Source: Hofstenia miamia
Lineage: Eukaryota > Xenacoelomorpha > Acoela
DNA length: 64,000 bases
Assembly (NCBI GenBank): GCA_004352715.1
Contig: SCFE01000039.1
Location: forward strand, 1,921,543-1,985,542
Direction of reading: 5' to 3'
The notes below the pieces were generated by a model, which had not been told where the DNA came from, searched no databases, and was given only the letters and a program-made list of their open reading frames with translations. This document shows, in pieces, positions 34,760 to 46,722 of the stretch; positions within the stretch are counted from its first letter, which is position 1; every line of letters begins with the position of its first letter. The translations under genes and the position numbers were made by a program.

Positions 34760-34924
34760 AATATATTTTCAAGACTAAAGATCAAATTCCAAAAGGATTT
34801 GTTTCAAAAATTGTTAATAAATATAAATGTGACAATTGAGACAAATTGTACATTGGTTAAGCAGGTCGAATCTTCGGAAAGAGGATAAAAGAATATTTTA
34901 GTGGCCATATACATGTATATACCG
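34760..34924 (+). pseudogene. GIY-YIG endonuclease fragment, Penelope-like
   Basis: One frame reads IFKTKDQIPKGFVSKIV, then YKCDN(stop)DKLYIG(stop)AGRIFGKRIKEYF. KLYIG is the YIG motif, followed at the usual spacing by the catalytic Arg (GRIFGKR) and Glu (KEYF) positions. A Cys before the motif and a Gln after it appear to have become stop codons. Penelope-like retroelements carry such a nuclease after the reverse transcriptase. No reverse transcriptase was found upstream in the window. Confidence 0.66.
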
Positions 34925-34994
34925 AAATATACTTATCTGATTTAGTTAATGTATGCATATATATTATTTTAAGTATTTGGTGTTGTAATTATTC

Positions 34995-34996
<2 letters not shown>

Positions 34997-35026
<30 letters not shown>

Positions 35027-35028
35027 TG
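34997..35028. repeat. (TA)n(TG)n microsatellite
   Basis: An alternating ta tract is followed by a tg tract. Confidence 0.9.
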
Positions 35029-36239
35029 ACTGCTGAAATGAATAAATTTTCTCATTGTTTTGGCCTATGATTGAGAGAGTATCATGATTAACTGAATTAT
35101 ATGTGAACAATAAGTCCCATCCAGGTATTTGTGCGTTATATAATTATATTTAAGGACAGCCTAATGTTCCTTGGTTTATCATTGTTATGATGTAGATTAC
35201 TTGTTAATTGTTTATTGTTTGCACTTTGTCAAATGAATGTCAAGGCAAAATTATTTCTCTACTTGATTAGACTTTTCTGTGCTGCTTGAGTTGACTAGAA
35301 AAATATTTTTTATTAAATATAATAATTGAGAAATGTGTTCCTATATTTTTAATATATAATTAGGTTTCTCAGTCAAGCATTAATGCTTACCAATTTAATG
35401 GCTTTAATTGCTTTTAATCTGATGATCGCTAATTAACTTTTTCCAAACATATTCTCAATTGAGAAACTTTTAATTACAATTTAAGAGAATTTTACATTGA
35501 CTACATCCTGAGATAAGATTTCTGCGAACTAATTGATTTTTTGCAAATTTCTTATGTTTACTGCGTATTTTTAAACATTCTTCAAATTTGTGCGTTAATT
35601 TGACATGTCTCAAATCAATATGCTACATGGTACAACAAACATAGTAATAAATATAAACATCAAAGTTAAAGACGCAGTTTCTGTGTTCTTGGATTTATTT
35701 ATTTTTAAAATTTTTTAAAATTATTCATCTAGGGTGACATAAACTGTGGTGTAAACCTTGGTTTGTTCAGTGTCATCAAAATAGTACATCAAAGCAGCAC
35801 AGAGACTTTATAAATATTAAAATATTAAACTTCAGTTTTATTATTCCCAGCATAGTAGTAACAAAATGAGAGACATTAAAGCCCAGAACCAATGGCGTCC
35901 AAACCTGTTTTTGGAAACCAAAATGTTTGCATGCAATATTATTAAGTTTTCCTCTGTTTTCTTAACTTTGTCGTTTTTTAGTACTTTGTAAAACCAATTG
36001 TTACACAATCATTATTATAATTACTGTGCTGTTCAAAAAAAATTCTAGATTATTATGTTATTAATTCACAAATTCATAAATTTTGAATACACAAGAGTTT
36101 TGTCGCTATCAAATGAAGGAATGTACTACTTATGCAAAGATGACCGGCCTACAAGAGAGCGGTCAACAATTAATAAAATAACAATAAACAGTTATTAAAA
36201 TGTTTAACACTAGCCTTTTTTATTAAAGAAAATCATGAA
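35029..36239. other. intergenic, no gene seen
   Basis: AT-rich with no recognisable frame. It may include the 3' non-coding end of the copia element, but no long terminal repeat could be defined. Confidence 0.4.
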
Positions 36240-39200
36240 ATAATCTGGGAATTGAGCTCTTTTCTTTTGTTAACATGACGGACAGTATAATCTTCAGAAG
36301 CAATACCCTCTTAAATAATTTGATTATCCCTTTTCAGTATTCGTTCAATGGGATAATTGGAAAAATGTACTGCATTAAAAAGCTGCTTGCAATCTGTAAA
36401 AAATTATGTATGCGTTCTGCATTGTACCAGGATAGAGATTAATTGCTTCAAATAAATAGCGTGATCCAATGCATCTACTGCTGCCAACAATTCCACAGCA
36501 AGTGTGCTGCGAGCAATTCGCTTGCATTTCTTGAAACTTCATGTGAGAACATCACAACCCCAAAATATTATAAAACCACCATGAGCTATGTCATTTAATA
36601 AAGCATCAGAATAAACGTAGAGATCAGGTATTGTGCTATTGTCTTCATATGAATTTCTAGATCTCATTGTTCCCAGATTGTATTTCAGATCTCGAATCAA
36701 CTTATTACATTTCTGAATAAACAGCTGGGGATTTTCAACATCATTCAGAGTGGCTGTTCTGAAACTTATGTCCAGTCTACTATTTATAGACAGCCATAGT
36801 AATTTACCAAGAATATCTCGGGATTTAAAAACTCCTTTTTTATTGAGATTGTTGATATAATCATTCTGGGATATTTCTACACAATGATCAATAAGATGCA
36901 TTTGGAAGCCGATGAACATAACCAATTCAGTACTAATCTTTTGTACAAGGCCAACTTAAAAAACTGATTTATGATTTGCCATAATTTTATTAACAAAGCC
37001 AAGTTTTCCACAAATCTTAAAATCGTCAACATGTGCATCTATACATCCAATGACAGCATCATTCCTACGAAATATGTCAAGCTTAGACACCTCTGCACCA
37101 AGTCGCATCATCTCTCTTGATACATGATCCACCAGAGACGACTTGCCTCATGAAGCCCATAAAAACCTATCAATATTCTCCATATGGCTCCTTTTGGAGT
37201 TTTGGCTTCTGGTGGATGAACAACATATAACTCCTTTTTAAGATTATCTCCTTGTGAAAATGCTGTTGCAATGTTCATTTTGAAGGTATTTCTTTCATAA
37301 GACTCGATAATGACAGAAGTAATCACATTGTGAGTTTTGAACAGGCAGGCAAGAAGGTTTCGTTTTCCCAATTGATATCTTGAAAAACAACGGGCAACCA
37401 ATTTTGCATTGGAGTTACTGAAGAGGTCAAAAGACTAATTCAGTGGGCATAGCCACGATCTGGGTCCAGACTTTAACCCCTGGAAGTATGTCACTAAGGC
37501 TGGTTTGATCATGAGAAACTTCTGGCTACCCCTGGCACGCAGTGTGCCGATCTGTGTTGAGTCTGATCAGCAGAGTGAAGCCGAAGGCAGAACTTCAGTT
37601 GAGAGGTTGAGCCTCTCGTGCATTGGCCAACCAAGGCTACTAATGATTGTAACCAAGAGAGCACCTGCTGGCTGCTATAAAGATCTGAAAGTTCTATTGG
37701 AGTACGCGGTCATAAGCATCTAGTGAATAAAGTCTCCACTTAAAAAGCATGTTGGATTATAACTACCTGTGACACAGCAAAGCTGCCTCACAGGGACGGC
37801 ACAGCAAGTGCTGGCATTGGCCTATCTCACAGGCCAGAAACAAAGAATTAACATTGCATGACTGCCCCATGAGACGCACTCATGGACTGCACCAGTAGCA
37901 GTCTTGCTAACAGTGTTTCCACTGCGTCGCTGCTTGTTTACCCGAAAATCTGAAACAGACAGATTTCTCGATCGTTACTGCCCCATTTACACAAAGTACA
38001 TATGGTGCACCTTCTTATACCCTGGTTTTAACATCTGATGTAGGTTCGAGACTCCGTGCACTGCGCGCCCATTGAGTGTTAGTTATTAATATCCAGGAAC
38101 CACCGCGAGGAGGTACTCTCTAGGGCGATTTGGGCGTAGCCCTTACAGTTCCAAATCTTGCATTACATTTTCTCTTACAACATTATCAGTTATGTGAGTC
38201 ATTACCCATTTAGTTGAAATAACATTTAGTTCCTTCAAACTCTTTTAATCTTGAATACATTCTTTGTAAACTTTTTTGGCTAACCCATTTGATAACGCAT
38301 TTTATTTAGCAGAAGAAATTGCAGGCGTATCATCATAATGCACCCCATCCTCACCATACCTCTCAGAGATGGAACGATTTCTGCATGGATAATGTGGTAA
38401 ATAATCATTCGTGCAATTTTCCATCTATTCAGACTGCTCACTATGAGTTGTCATCGTCACTTACAACATCATCTGGAAGCACTTAATTTCAATTAAGATC
38501 AACTGGAATTGTTTCCTTAATTTCATTGAGAGTGAAAAGGTTATTCTTTAACTCATTAATCGTCGAAACATGTACACGTGTCATAATTCCTCCATGTTTA
38601 ACTAGGACCTCAGTTCCATGTTGTGAAACAACTAGTGCAGGTCCTTTCCATTGTATAGAATTTTAAGATTGATAAAGCACCTTAGAGTTGATATCCAAGG
38701 ACAAACCAGAATTAGCTCAAATACGAGACGACAATGCTCTTTGAATTCAATTAGAACAGTCTGCTTCTACAAAAAATTTCATGTGTTTTCAACATCTCTA
38801 GGAATATGATTCTCATCCAAATTACTACAGATATGATTATTTTTACCAAATACAATTTGATTTGATGAATAACCCAGGTATATAGGACAATAATTTTTGC
38901 TAAATGCGATGATACGTAGACTGTCAGAAGATTTTTGGTAGATTCTGTTTCAATTATCTTCTGCACTATTTCCTTTATAATGACATTATTCCTCTCAACT
39001 GTTCTGTTGCTAAAAGGCGAATAAGGTGCTGTAGTGTTATGGAATATATCAAGATTATCACCAAAAACACTCAATGAATATGGCAACGCATTCTCCATAA
39101 TTGTTGCTCAATATTTGTTTAGGAGCTCCAAAAATTGCAATCCAATTGTCTAAAAATGCTTCCTGTACAGTTTTGCTTTCTTTGTCGTTCAGTAATGACA

Positions 39201-40205
39201 CAACAGAATAGCGTGAATGCAGATCAATTATATGCAACATAGGAAGACTTTTTCCACTAAAATCTAGAAGGAAAATATCAAAGCAAGCATACGATTAAAT
39301 TCCGTTGATAAAGGCATTGAAACAATAGGTTCCCTTTTTGACCGAGAATGTTTGATGCAAATTTCACAACCATTGTATAGGTCTTCAATATCAAATTTGT
39401 CCCAACAGTTCTTAGCACAGCTCAAAAGTTGCTCAAACCATTGCTCAGATGGATGCCCAAATAGGCGATGAATCTTTTTAATAACATCTGCAGTCAGTGT
39501 TGCTTGAGTAACACAGTACATTCCTTAGCCACAGCACTAAGACGGATATCAATCCTAATACATCCAATTGTATCTCATTCCAGTTGATCGTGAGAGATCT
39601 TTTTCCTGTATTGATATTAGGTTTCATTCTTTCCAAAAAATTGAAGAGACAAGAGGAACAGCAAATCACCAGGAACTATATCAATGCTAACAAAACTAGT
39701 TTCGCGATTTATATCAATTGGTAATATAATCCTATTGTGTGCACTTCTGCAAATACTATCACGAAATTTAAACTTAGATGATGAATGAAATCGATTAAAG
39801 GATTTAATGTTTACTTCCTCATTTTTGCTACAGAATCGTCGTAGCCAATTTTCCCTGGCAACTGATTTGCTAAAACCAGTATCAATTATGGCTGTTGATA
39901 TGTTGCCATTGTAAAGTTTTGTTTCTCTGTTCCAAAATACAAAGTAATTACTTGTATGATCTATATTGTCATTGTTTTGGTCAGGCATTCTTTTGCAAAG
40001 GGTTTTTTCAATTTGCAGTTATAGCATCTACCCTGCTGTACAACATTATTATAAAAAAATTCGATTGTTTGTTTCCAATTTTTCGTCCACCAAAGTTACT
40101 TCTCACCCCAATGCATTGTCGATTATAATGTACGTCATCTGTTTTGTAATGGATTTCAGGAAAAGAAACAGATTGTGATTCAAAAACAGGTTGGGTTTTT
40201 ACCAT
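36240..40205 (-). pseudogene. Ty1/copia-type retrotransposon polyprotein relic
   Basis: Domains in order from 40205 downward: a gag zinc knuckle (CYNCKLKKPFAKEC, His replaced by Pro); protease with AIIDTG at about 39900; an integrase zinc region (IHRLFGHPSEQWF and CEICIKHSRSK); integrase core (HIIDLHSRYSVV, SNNYGE for the usual SDNGgEF, then PYSPFSNRTVERNN); reverse transcriptase (STKWV, KLVARCF, YGLHEASRLWW, AHVDDF) and RNase H (YVYSDALLNDIAHGG, then TDCKQLFNAV). The order protease-integrase-RT-RNase H is that of copia elements. Frames change many times and stops occur throughout. A 701-bp GC-rich sequence interrupts the reverse transcriptase. The long terminal repeats were not identified. 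Confidence 0.88.
37445..38145. mobile_element. GC-rich 701-bp insertion in the copia reverse transcriptase (candidate solo LTR)
   Basis: CAGT occurs at both edges (37441-37444 and 38146-38149). Removing the insert and one CAGT brings the flanking copia codons back into the same frame, with one stop. Base composition is about half G+C, against about a third around it. A ctataaag at about 37676 and AATAAA at about 37726 would suit an LTR promoter and poly(A) signal in plus orientation. If two bases of the repeat are counted as element, its ends are TG and CA. The edges also share an imperfect inverted GGGC..AGCC pattern, so a small DNA transposon is the alternative. Confidence 0.55.
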
Positions 40206-42021
40206 AGAAGCTGAGTTAGTACATGCTATATAAACTGTAATGAATACTGTGAAAGCAGTTTGGTCAATTGCTGTTTTAAATATCTAAAGCTGATAAAAGC
40301 TAAATATTTTTCATAATTGCATGAGTGTAATTGGGTAATATATTTCATAAATTCTTAAAAATGTACTTGTCAAAATTTGGCAAATATTTGCCAAATCTTT
40401 AGAAAAGTTTGCCAAGTATTTGGAAATTCTTGGAAAGTTTGCAAATTATTTGGAAAATTTCCCATATATTTGGCAAATAATTGCTAAAATAAAATACAAA
40501 AATTTGCCACATTTTCCAATCTTTTTTACTAGGGATGCCTTGGTAATTAACTACAATCAACCATATTTCCAGGCTACTTTGGTTAACAAAGTCAATATTT
40601 TACAATAGGTTCGTGCAAAAATCGCATTATTTACATTATGAAAATTTGCTTACCCAAATGCAGAAACAAAGAAAAACATGTTGTAATTAATTCCTAATAA
40701 TTAATTTTTTATATCGTCTTTGTGCAATAAATATTCAGTGATATTCAAATTGAGATCAATTTTGTTTACATTATTACCTTACTTTCTTTTTTTTAATTAA
40801 GACCTTGTATACAGCAGTAAATGTTTAGTTAAAAATTGAACGAAAACGATTGTGTAATTATCTACTTGAAACCTTACTTTATATTACTTAAGACCTCGTA
40901 CACTGCCGATAGGAAAAATTTTATACCTTACTTTATTTAGCGGTAGTCAGCCAATGGTCTTAATTTTGTATATGATGAATTACTACTTGTAGAAATACTT
41001 AATTATTTGGTAAGCGAGGTTTTTCCATTAGACGTTTTCAATGCAAGGCAAATTGCTAAAAATTTGCCATCACAATATGATGCAAAAAATTATGTAAAAG
41101 TAAATAGCAACATTTTGGGATAAAAACAACGTTTTTTTTATTTTGCAAAATCTTTTTATCACTGTTAGTGTGAAAAATATCCGTAAGCTAAGCAGGAAAT
41201 TTTTAATTGATATATTAGGAATGAATTCTAATGTAAATTACCCAAAACCAATGATTAATATTTATAAAAATTATCTAGGTTTGAGATGTGATGACGTTAT
41301 CAAAAATAACGTAGGTATCAAATTCCTGAACTTCCCAAGTTGATAGAACCTCTATGTAGAATATTTGTGTAAAATTTCATATATAATCATAATGCAATCG
41401 AGAGTTAGTCAACGAAGAAGAAATTTTCCCTTTCCAGGTATAACGATCCCAAGAGAGATCAGATCAAATATGTTTAAGAGGTATAGCATTAATAGAATGT
41501 GAAGTCAATGCAATGAACCTCAGAAAAAATAGGGGTTATTGCTAAAAATTTATTTTTCTATATTATTAACTATGTTTCCACTAAGAATTTTCTACAAAAA
41601 AACTTTAAACGCTGATAATTAACGAACTAATGAAAATATTTAAAATGGCGCAACAATCTCTGACTATGTCCACGTCACGTCTGGATGTGACTCATATATT
41701 CTCTTCAGAAAGCAAAATATTTCAGGGTAGTTGTTTCCATGGGAATTAGACCGCCTTATTATCCGAACACTAGGTATGGAAATAATTTGAATATTTTTAC
41801 AAAAATCGGATTTTCCATTGAAAAATAATTTTTATTTGCATGTACTTTGGGCACAAGAATAAATTTTGGTTTTTCCTGAAAAGCTTGCTAAATTTTCAAA
41901 AAAATGATTATTTCAATATTTACAACTGCATGTTTTTTCAAGAATTCTACCCACACTTTCTAAGAATTCCTCAAAATTTCTGAACCATGGTACATTTTGC
42001 TAGTCAATTATGTTGGTAGAC
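40206..42021. other. intergenic, no gene seen
   Basis: AT-rich. The only structure is the palindromic TTTGGCAAA-type repeat cluster near 40375-40530. Confidence 0.45.
40375..40530. repeat. cluster of degenerate TTTGGCAAAT/ATTTGCCAAA palindromes
   Basis: Bases 40375-40396 form a perfect 22-base palindrome (tttggcaaa joined to tttgccaaa through a central AT). Several degenerate copies of ttggcaaa, ttgccaa and ttggaaa follow over the next 130 bases. Confidence 0.75.
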
Positions 42022-43853
42022 AAACAATAAGAACGTTTCACTTCATGTCATTTATTCAAATTCTAAGTAAATGAAAAGACGTATTGGAATGATATCAAAA
42101 CAATCCCCATAAATTTCATATTTTGTAATAACACGTTTTTATCAAAATTTTGACAACTGCAACAACATTACGCCAAGCATTTAATGGTATTCAACACTGA
42201 AAAAGGCGACAATAGGTCAAAATGATCATTAAACTATTATGTTGATAATCTCGTTGAATTTGCTGTTTTTAGAAATATTGTTTCTATTCAATAATTTTCG
42301 CATTTAAAACATCACTTGTAAATTTATTTTCAGAGCAATCGCTGGTTTTAGTACTAAATTGTACTAAGGTACGTTTTGAAATAGCGATTACAGTCAATGC
42401 ATAGCAGAGGTTTCAAAGATTAGTGTGAATGCATTGTTATGGACTGAAAAAAGTACGATTCTAATATACTGTGTATTTGTGTAATTAAAACAGAATCAAA
42501 TGAAAATATATATATATNGATGGCTAAAAATAAATTACAAATATCATATTCTAAATTTTCTACTTTCACCTGCCATTTCCATTTACTTCCAAAGTGATCT
42601 TATAGCACTTCCAACGATTAGGGAAAGTGGAGTAAGGTGGCCATCTCTTTGCGGAAACGTCATCAATTTTGTAATTTTACAAATTTTTAGTGAAATTTAT
42701 TTATGATGTAACTGGATGTCTCAGCTAATAAAACATGTTACAGTCAATTACGTTATTTGTACACTTTCTCTAATAAAACTATCGGTTAATCCGATACTGT
42801 TAATCCGTAATTCACTGTGAATTTCTGCTCCAAATGTCACTTTGTATAGCATAATTGTAATCGCTTAAATCGTATCAAAATTNAAACAATAAGAACGTTT
42901 CACTTCATGTCATTTATTCAAATTCTAAGTAAATGAAAAGACGTATTGGAATGATATCAAAACAATCCCCATAAATTTCATATTTTGTAATAACACGTTT
43001 TTATCAAAATTTTGACAACTGCAACAACATTACGCCAAGCATTTAATGGTATTCAACACTGAAAAAGGCGACAATAGGTCAAAATGATCATTAAACTATT
43101 ATGTTGATAATCTCGTTGAATTTGCTGTTTTTAGAAATATTGTTTCTATTCAATAATTTTCGCATTTAAAACATCACTTGTAAATTTATTTTCAGAGCAA
43201 TCGCTGGTTTTAGTACGAAATTGTACTAAGGTACGTTTTGAAATATCGATTACAGTCAATGCATAGCAGAGGTTTCAAAGATTAGTGTGAATGCATTGTT
43301 ATGGACTGAAAAAAGTACGATTCTAATATACTGTGTATTTGTGTAATTAAAACAGAATCAAATGAAAACCTATATATATATATATATATATATATATCAA
43401 TCAAAGCAAAATGAAAAATCAAAAGCAAAATAACTAACAACGAATTTCTTCCAATTTAAAAATTATAAAAAAATTTTAATGTGTTTCTTGATGGCTAAAA
43501 ATAAATTACAAATATCATATTCTAAATTTTCTACTTTCACCTGCCATTTCCATTTACTTCCAAAGTGATCTTATAGCACTTCCAACGATTAGGGAAAGTG
43601 GAGTAAGGTGGCCATCTCTTTGCGGAAACGTCATCAATTTTGTAATTTTACAAATTTTTAGTGAAATTTATTTATGATGTAACTGGATGTCTCAGCTAAT
43701 AAAACATGTTACAGTCAATTACGTTATTTGTACACTTTCTCTAATAAAACTATCGGTTAATCCGATACTGTTAATCCGTAATTCACTGTGAATTTCTGCT
43801 CCAAATGTCACTTTGTATAGCATAATTGTAATCGCTTAAATCGTATCAAAATT
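42022..43853. repeat. near-identical tandem copies around single Ns (assembly duplication)
   Basis: Bases 42022-42882 recur from 42884 to about 43853. The second copy carries about 110 extra bases, including a TA run, at the point where the first has a lone N (42518). Only a few substitutions were seen, for example gtactaaatt against gtacgaaatt and aaatagcg against aaatatcg. The pattern fits two haplotypes. The left terminus of the downstream Tigger element is included in both copies. Confidence 0.85.
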
Positions 43854-45848
43854 TGAGCATTTAGTATTTTTTAAATAGCAAAATTACTCATTTAGTGATC
43901 GCATAATGTTCACAAGTACACGCGGCGCTGTCACTCATTAATCACGGACGATACCGTAATTGCTCCTTTTGTTGCTCATCATTCACTGACCAAACGATAT
44001 ATAGTGCTGTTAAAATCGATAGCTGAAAAACGAACGCATGTAAGCAGGACTTTTCAAGAGAAGTATGATATGATAATGTTTTGTGCGAAGCATCCCTCAA
44101 TGAGTGAGAAAGATGTTGCTCAAAATTTTAAGTAAAGCCGTCGACATTGAGCGATATCTTAAAAAGCAAAGGTAAAATAAAAAAATTTGAGTCAGAAACC
44201 AGATTTTAGAATCGATGGGGAGATGCTCATTGATAAGGCCAATTATTTTTCCAAAGAATTTGGTCACAAGACGAACATTTCAACAGGTTGGATAAGCCAC
44301 TTTAAAGAACGTTATGGAATAGCAAAAATCTAAAAAGCAAGAGAGTCTGGTGGTGTGAACATGTCAGTGCTAGAGGAATGGAAAGAAGGCTAATTGAATG
44401 ACATTCTCTCTCAATATTCTCCTAAGGGCATCTGTAATGCAAATGAAACGGGACTTTACTGACAAATACTACAAGAAAAGTCCTTTTCTTTCATTGGTTC
44501 CAAAGTTCACAGATCTAAACAACCAAAGACAAGGATGACAGTACTTGTATGCACTAACAAGAACTGCGGGCATTTAAAAACGTTATAAGCATCCCTGTTC
44601 AGTATCATGCTAATAAAAAAGCCTGGATAACTGGAATTCTATTTAACAATTGGTTGTTGAATTTTGATTGCTCAATGTTGTTACAAAGACGTAAAATCTG
44701 TATGATAGTGGATAGCTGTACAGCTCATCTATCCGTGGAGCTGAATGATATTGAGCTAGTATTTTTGCCACCAAATACGATCAGTGTTACACAGCTCATT
44801 GATGGAGAGATGATAGAAAACCTGAAATTCCATTATCTCAGGATTTTAGCATGCATGCCTTTTGCTGCTGCGGAGAGTGATAGAGAATTCAAATTGAACA
44901 TTCTCTATGTCATAGTCGCAATTAAATCCGCTTAAGGCAAAGTAGAACCTGAAACAATAAAGAACTGTTTCCTTTCAACTGGATTTATGCAACGTCTATG
45001 TAAACACCACGACTGACGATGTTACACAGATGCCGGAATCTTCAACGTAGCTATCAGCACAGGCGGAGAGAGAATTCCGTAATGTAGGGACTAGACTGTC
45101 TGTCATCTTCAAGGGCCAATTGCAAACTGCCGATGAATATCTCAAAGTCGATTCTGATTGTATCATATCCGATAATTCAGTTATGGATGATGCGGCAATT
45201 GTTATGAATCCAGAATCTCAAGGTGGGTCTGATGGTGGTTAAAGACAGCCATATAATTCTACTGGTGAAAGATGAACATTATGCGTAGGATACATTGAAC
45301 AGTTACATAATGCACGAGGATGATAATGAAATGATTGAAGAAACTTTGAAATTTACTTCTGAATACCAAGACTTCTGATTGAAAAATGCCACGAAAAAGC
45401 AAACAGCAATCAAAGTTTTTTGCTCCTAAATAATAAAAAAACTGTATAGTTACTACATCTTCGTATAATACATTTAAATTTGTGAATTTATTACTTGTTC
45501 ATATAATACATTTTGAATTGTGAATTTAATACACTCTACATGTTTAAAAAAATATTTTTTGATTCGTTCTGTGAAGTTAGGATGTAGATAGCTGTCCCAT
45601 TTTTCCAGATATCCCTTGGCAGGAAACCGTTGACGCAATTTCGTGATTATTCTCAACAGACATTCTTCTTAAATCTTGACAGGTTTGTTTCCAATAGGTT
45701 TCCACCTTTGCAACCATCTAGCCCGGCTCTAAATTCCATATTTCCAATGACAACGGAGTTGAAATTTTCAAATTCACACAATCGGGATTTCAAATAATAT
45801 GGACAAAAATCGGCTGTCCACCAGGATATAGATAATTGGAATTGACTG
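43712..45848 (+). mobile_element. pogo/Tigger-type DNA transposon, about 2.1 kb
   Basis: The left end CAGTCAATTACG and reverse-complemented right end CAGTCAATTCCA are short inverted repeats. Each abuts TA (43710-43711 and 45849-45850). Inside is a CENPB-type plus DDE transposase relic in plus orientation. Length is ordinary for the group. Confidence 0.75.
44030..45430 (+). pseudogene. Tigger/pogo transposase, inactivated
   Basis: N-terminus: a CENPB-type helix-turn-helix region (KRTHVSRTFQEKYDMI, then HPSMSEKDVAQNF). Then ISTGWISHFKERYGI. The catalytic domain begins ICNANETGLY, matching ifNaDETGl of the family with the first catalytic Asp changed to Asn. VHRSKQPKTRMTVLVCTN follows, then ANKKAWITGILFNNWL, KICMIVDSCTAH (second Asp, vDnc.aH), IELVFLPPNTISVTQLIDGE (family lppntTsllQPmDqG) and a KNATKKQTAI tail. 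There are many stops and frame changes, so it is inactive. Confidence 0.85.
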
Positions 45849-45850
45849 TA

Positions 45851-46276
45851 TATAAATAGTTCTTACTTCTATGTCCGTTTTCCCCAGTAGCATTTGTTTT
45901 TAAATTGGATGGGGGGGAGTAATTTGCCTACCTAGATAAAATAAATATATAAAGTTTTAAAATAGTGCATATCAAAATATATCTATATAAATGAGAACAA
46001 TTATAAACATGAAGGGATTCAAATGCATAGACTTGTAGAGTTCTAAATTGTCCAAGCTGTAATGGAAATGTGTAAATCTTTGACATTTTAATTAGTGGAT
46101 TTAACTGTTTTCTTCATACTTAGTGTAGCTTTAAATCCCTGATTAGATGTCTTTTGAACAAACAGATTTTCTTTAAATTACTTTTGCTAAGAATTACGGT
46201 CTATCGGCAATAGATTTTGTTTGAATTGAATTTATTTCAAATGTCAGAGGTTGTTTAAGATACGTATATCAAGTTA
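45851..46276. other. spacer, no gene seen
   Basis: AT-rich sequence between the Tigger right end and the piggyBac left end. Confidence 0.5.
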
Positions 46277-46291
46277 TATTGTTCTGCCCAT

Positions 46292-46309
46292 TGTACACTA
46301 TAGTGTACA
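46292..46309. repeat. subterminal palindrome, left end of piggyBac copy 2
   Basis: Same TGTACACTATAGTGTACA as in copy 1, still intact despite the damaged terminus. The promoter-proximal motifs are also conserved (46650-46699), as are those near the right end. Confidence 0.7.
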
Positions 46310-46722
46310 AACTAATTGTTTGCCTGTAAATGTTGTTCCTTTTAAAAATTTCAGGAAATACGACAAAGTTGTACTGCAAATGTCACTCTAATTATTATCA
46401 AGTAATAAAGTGGAAGCAAATAGTTTTGCGACATGACCTAATTGATAATCAAAATGTTGCATATTCCATTTTGGGTAAATATAATGTTTTTCACAGACTA
46501 TGCAAATGCAACCTCATGTAGCCTGCTCAGTATATATAACTAAGTAACAGAAAAATTTGTAAGTAATATTTCAATATTGAATTACAAGATCAGCAAAATT
46601 TTAGTTGAATTGGGCATATACATCAAGAACTCAATTTCATTTTAAGTTTGTGCATTATAATGCACAGTGGTCGTTTGAATAGTTTGTACATTATAGTGAC
46701 TTGATGCATATATTTGTTTAAG

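Noticed and set aside
38035-38075. ggttcgagactcc looks like a tRNA B box
   Set aside because: No matching A box, acceptor stem or anticodon arm upstream, and it lies inside the GC-rich insertion in copia.
46330-46521. 63-codon frame upstream of the piggyBac transposase, after a ttcag acceptor-like site
   Set aside because: It ends well before the transposase start, shows no known motif and does not join in phase; probably 5' non-coding sequence.
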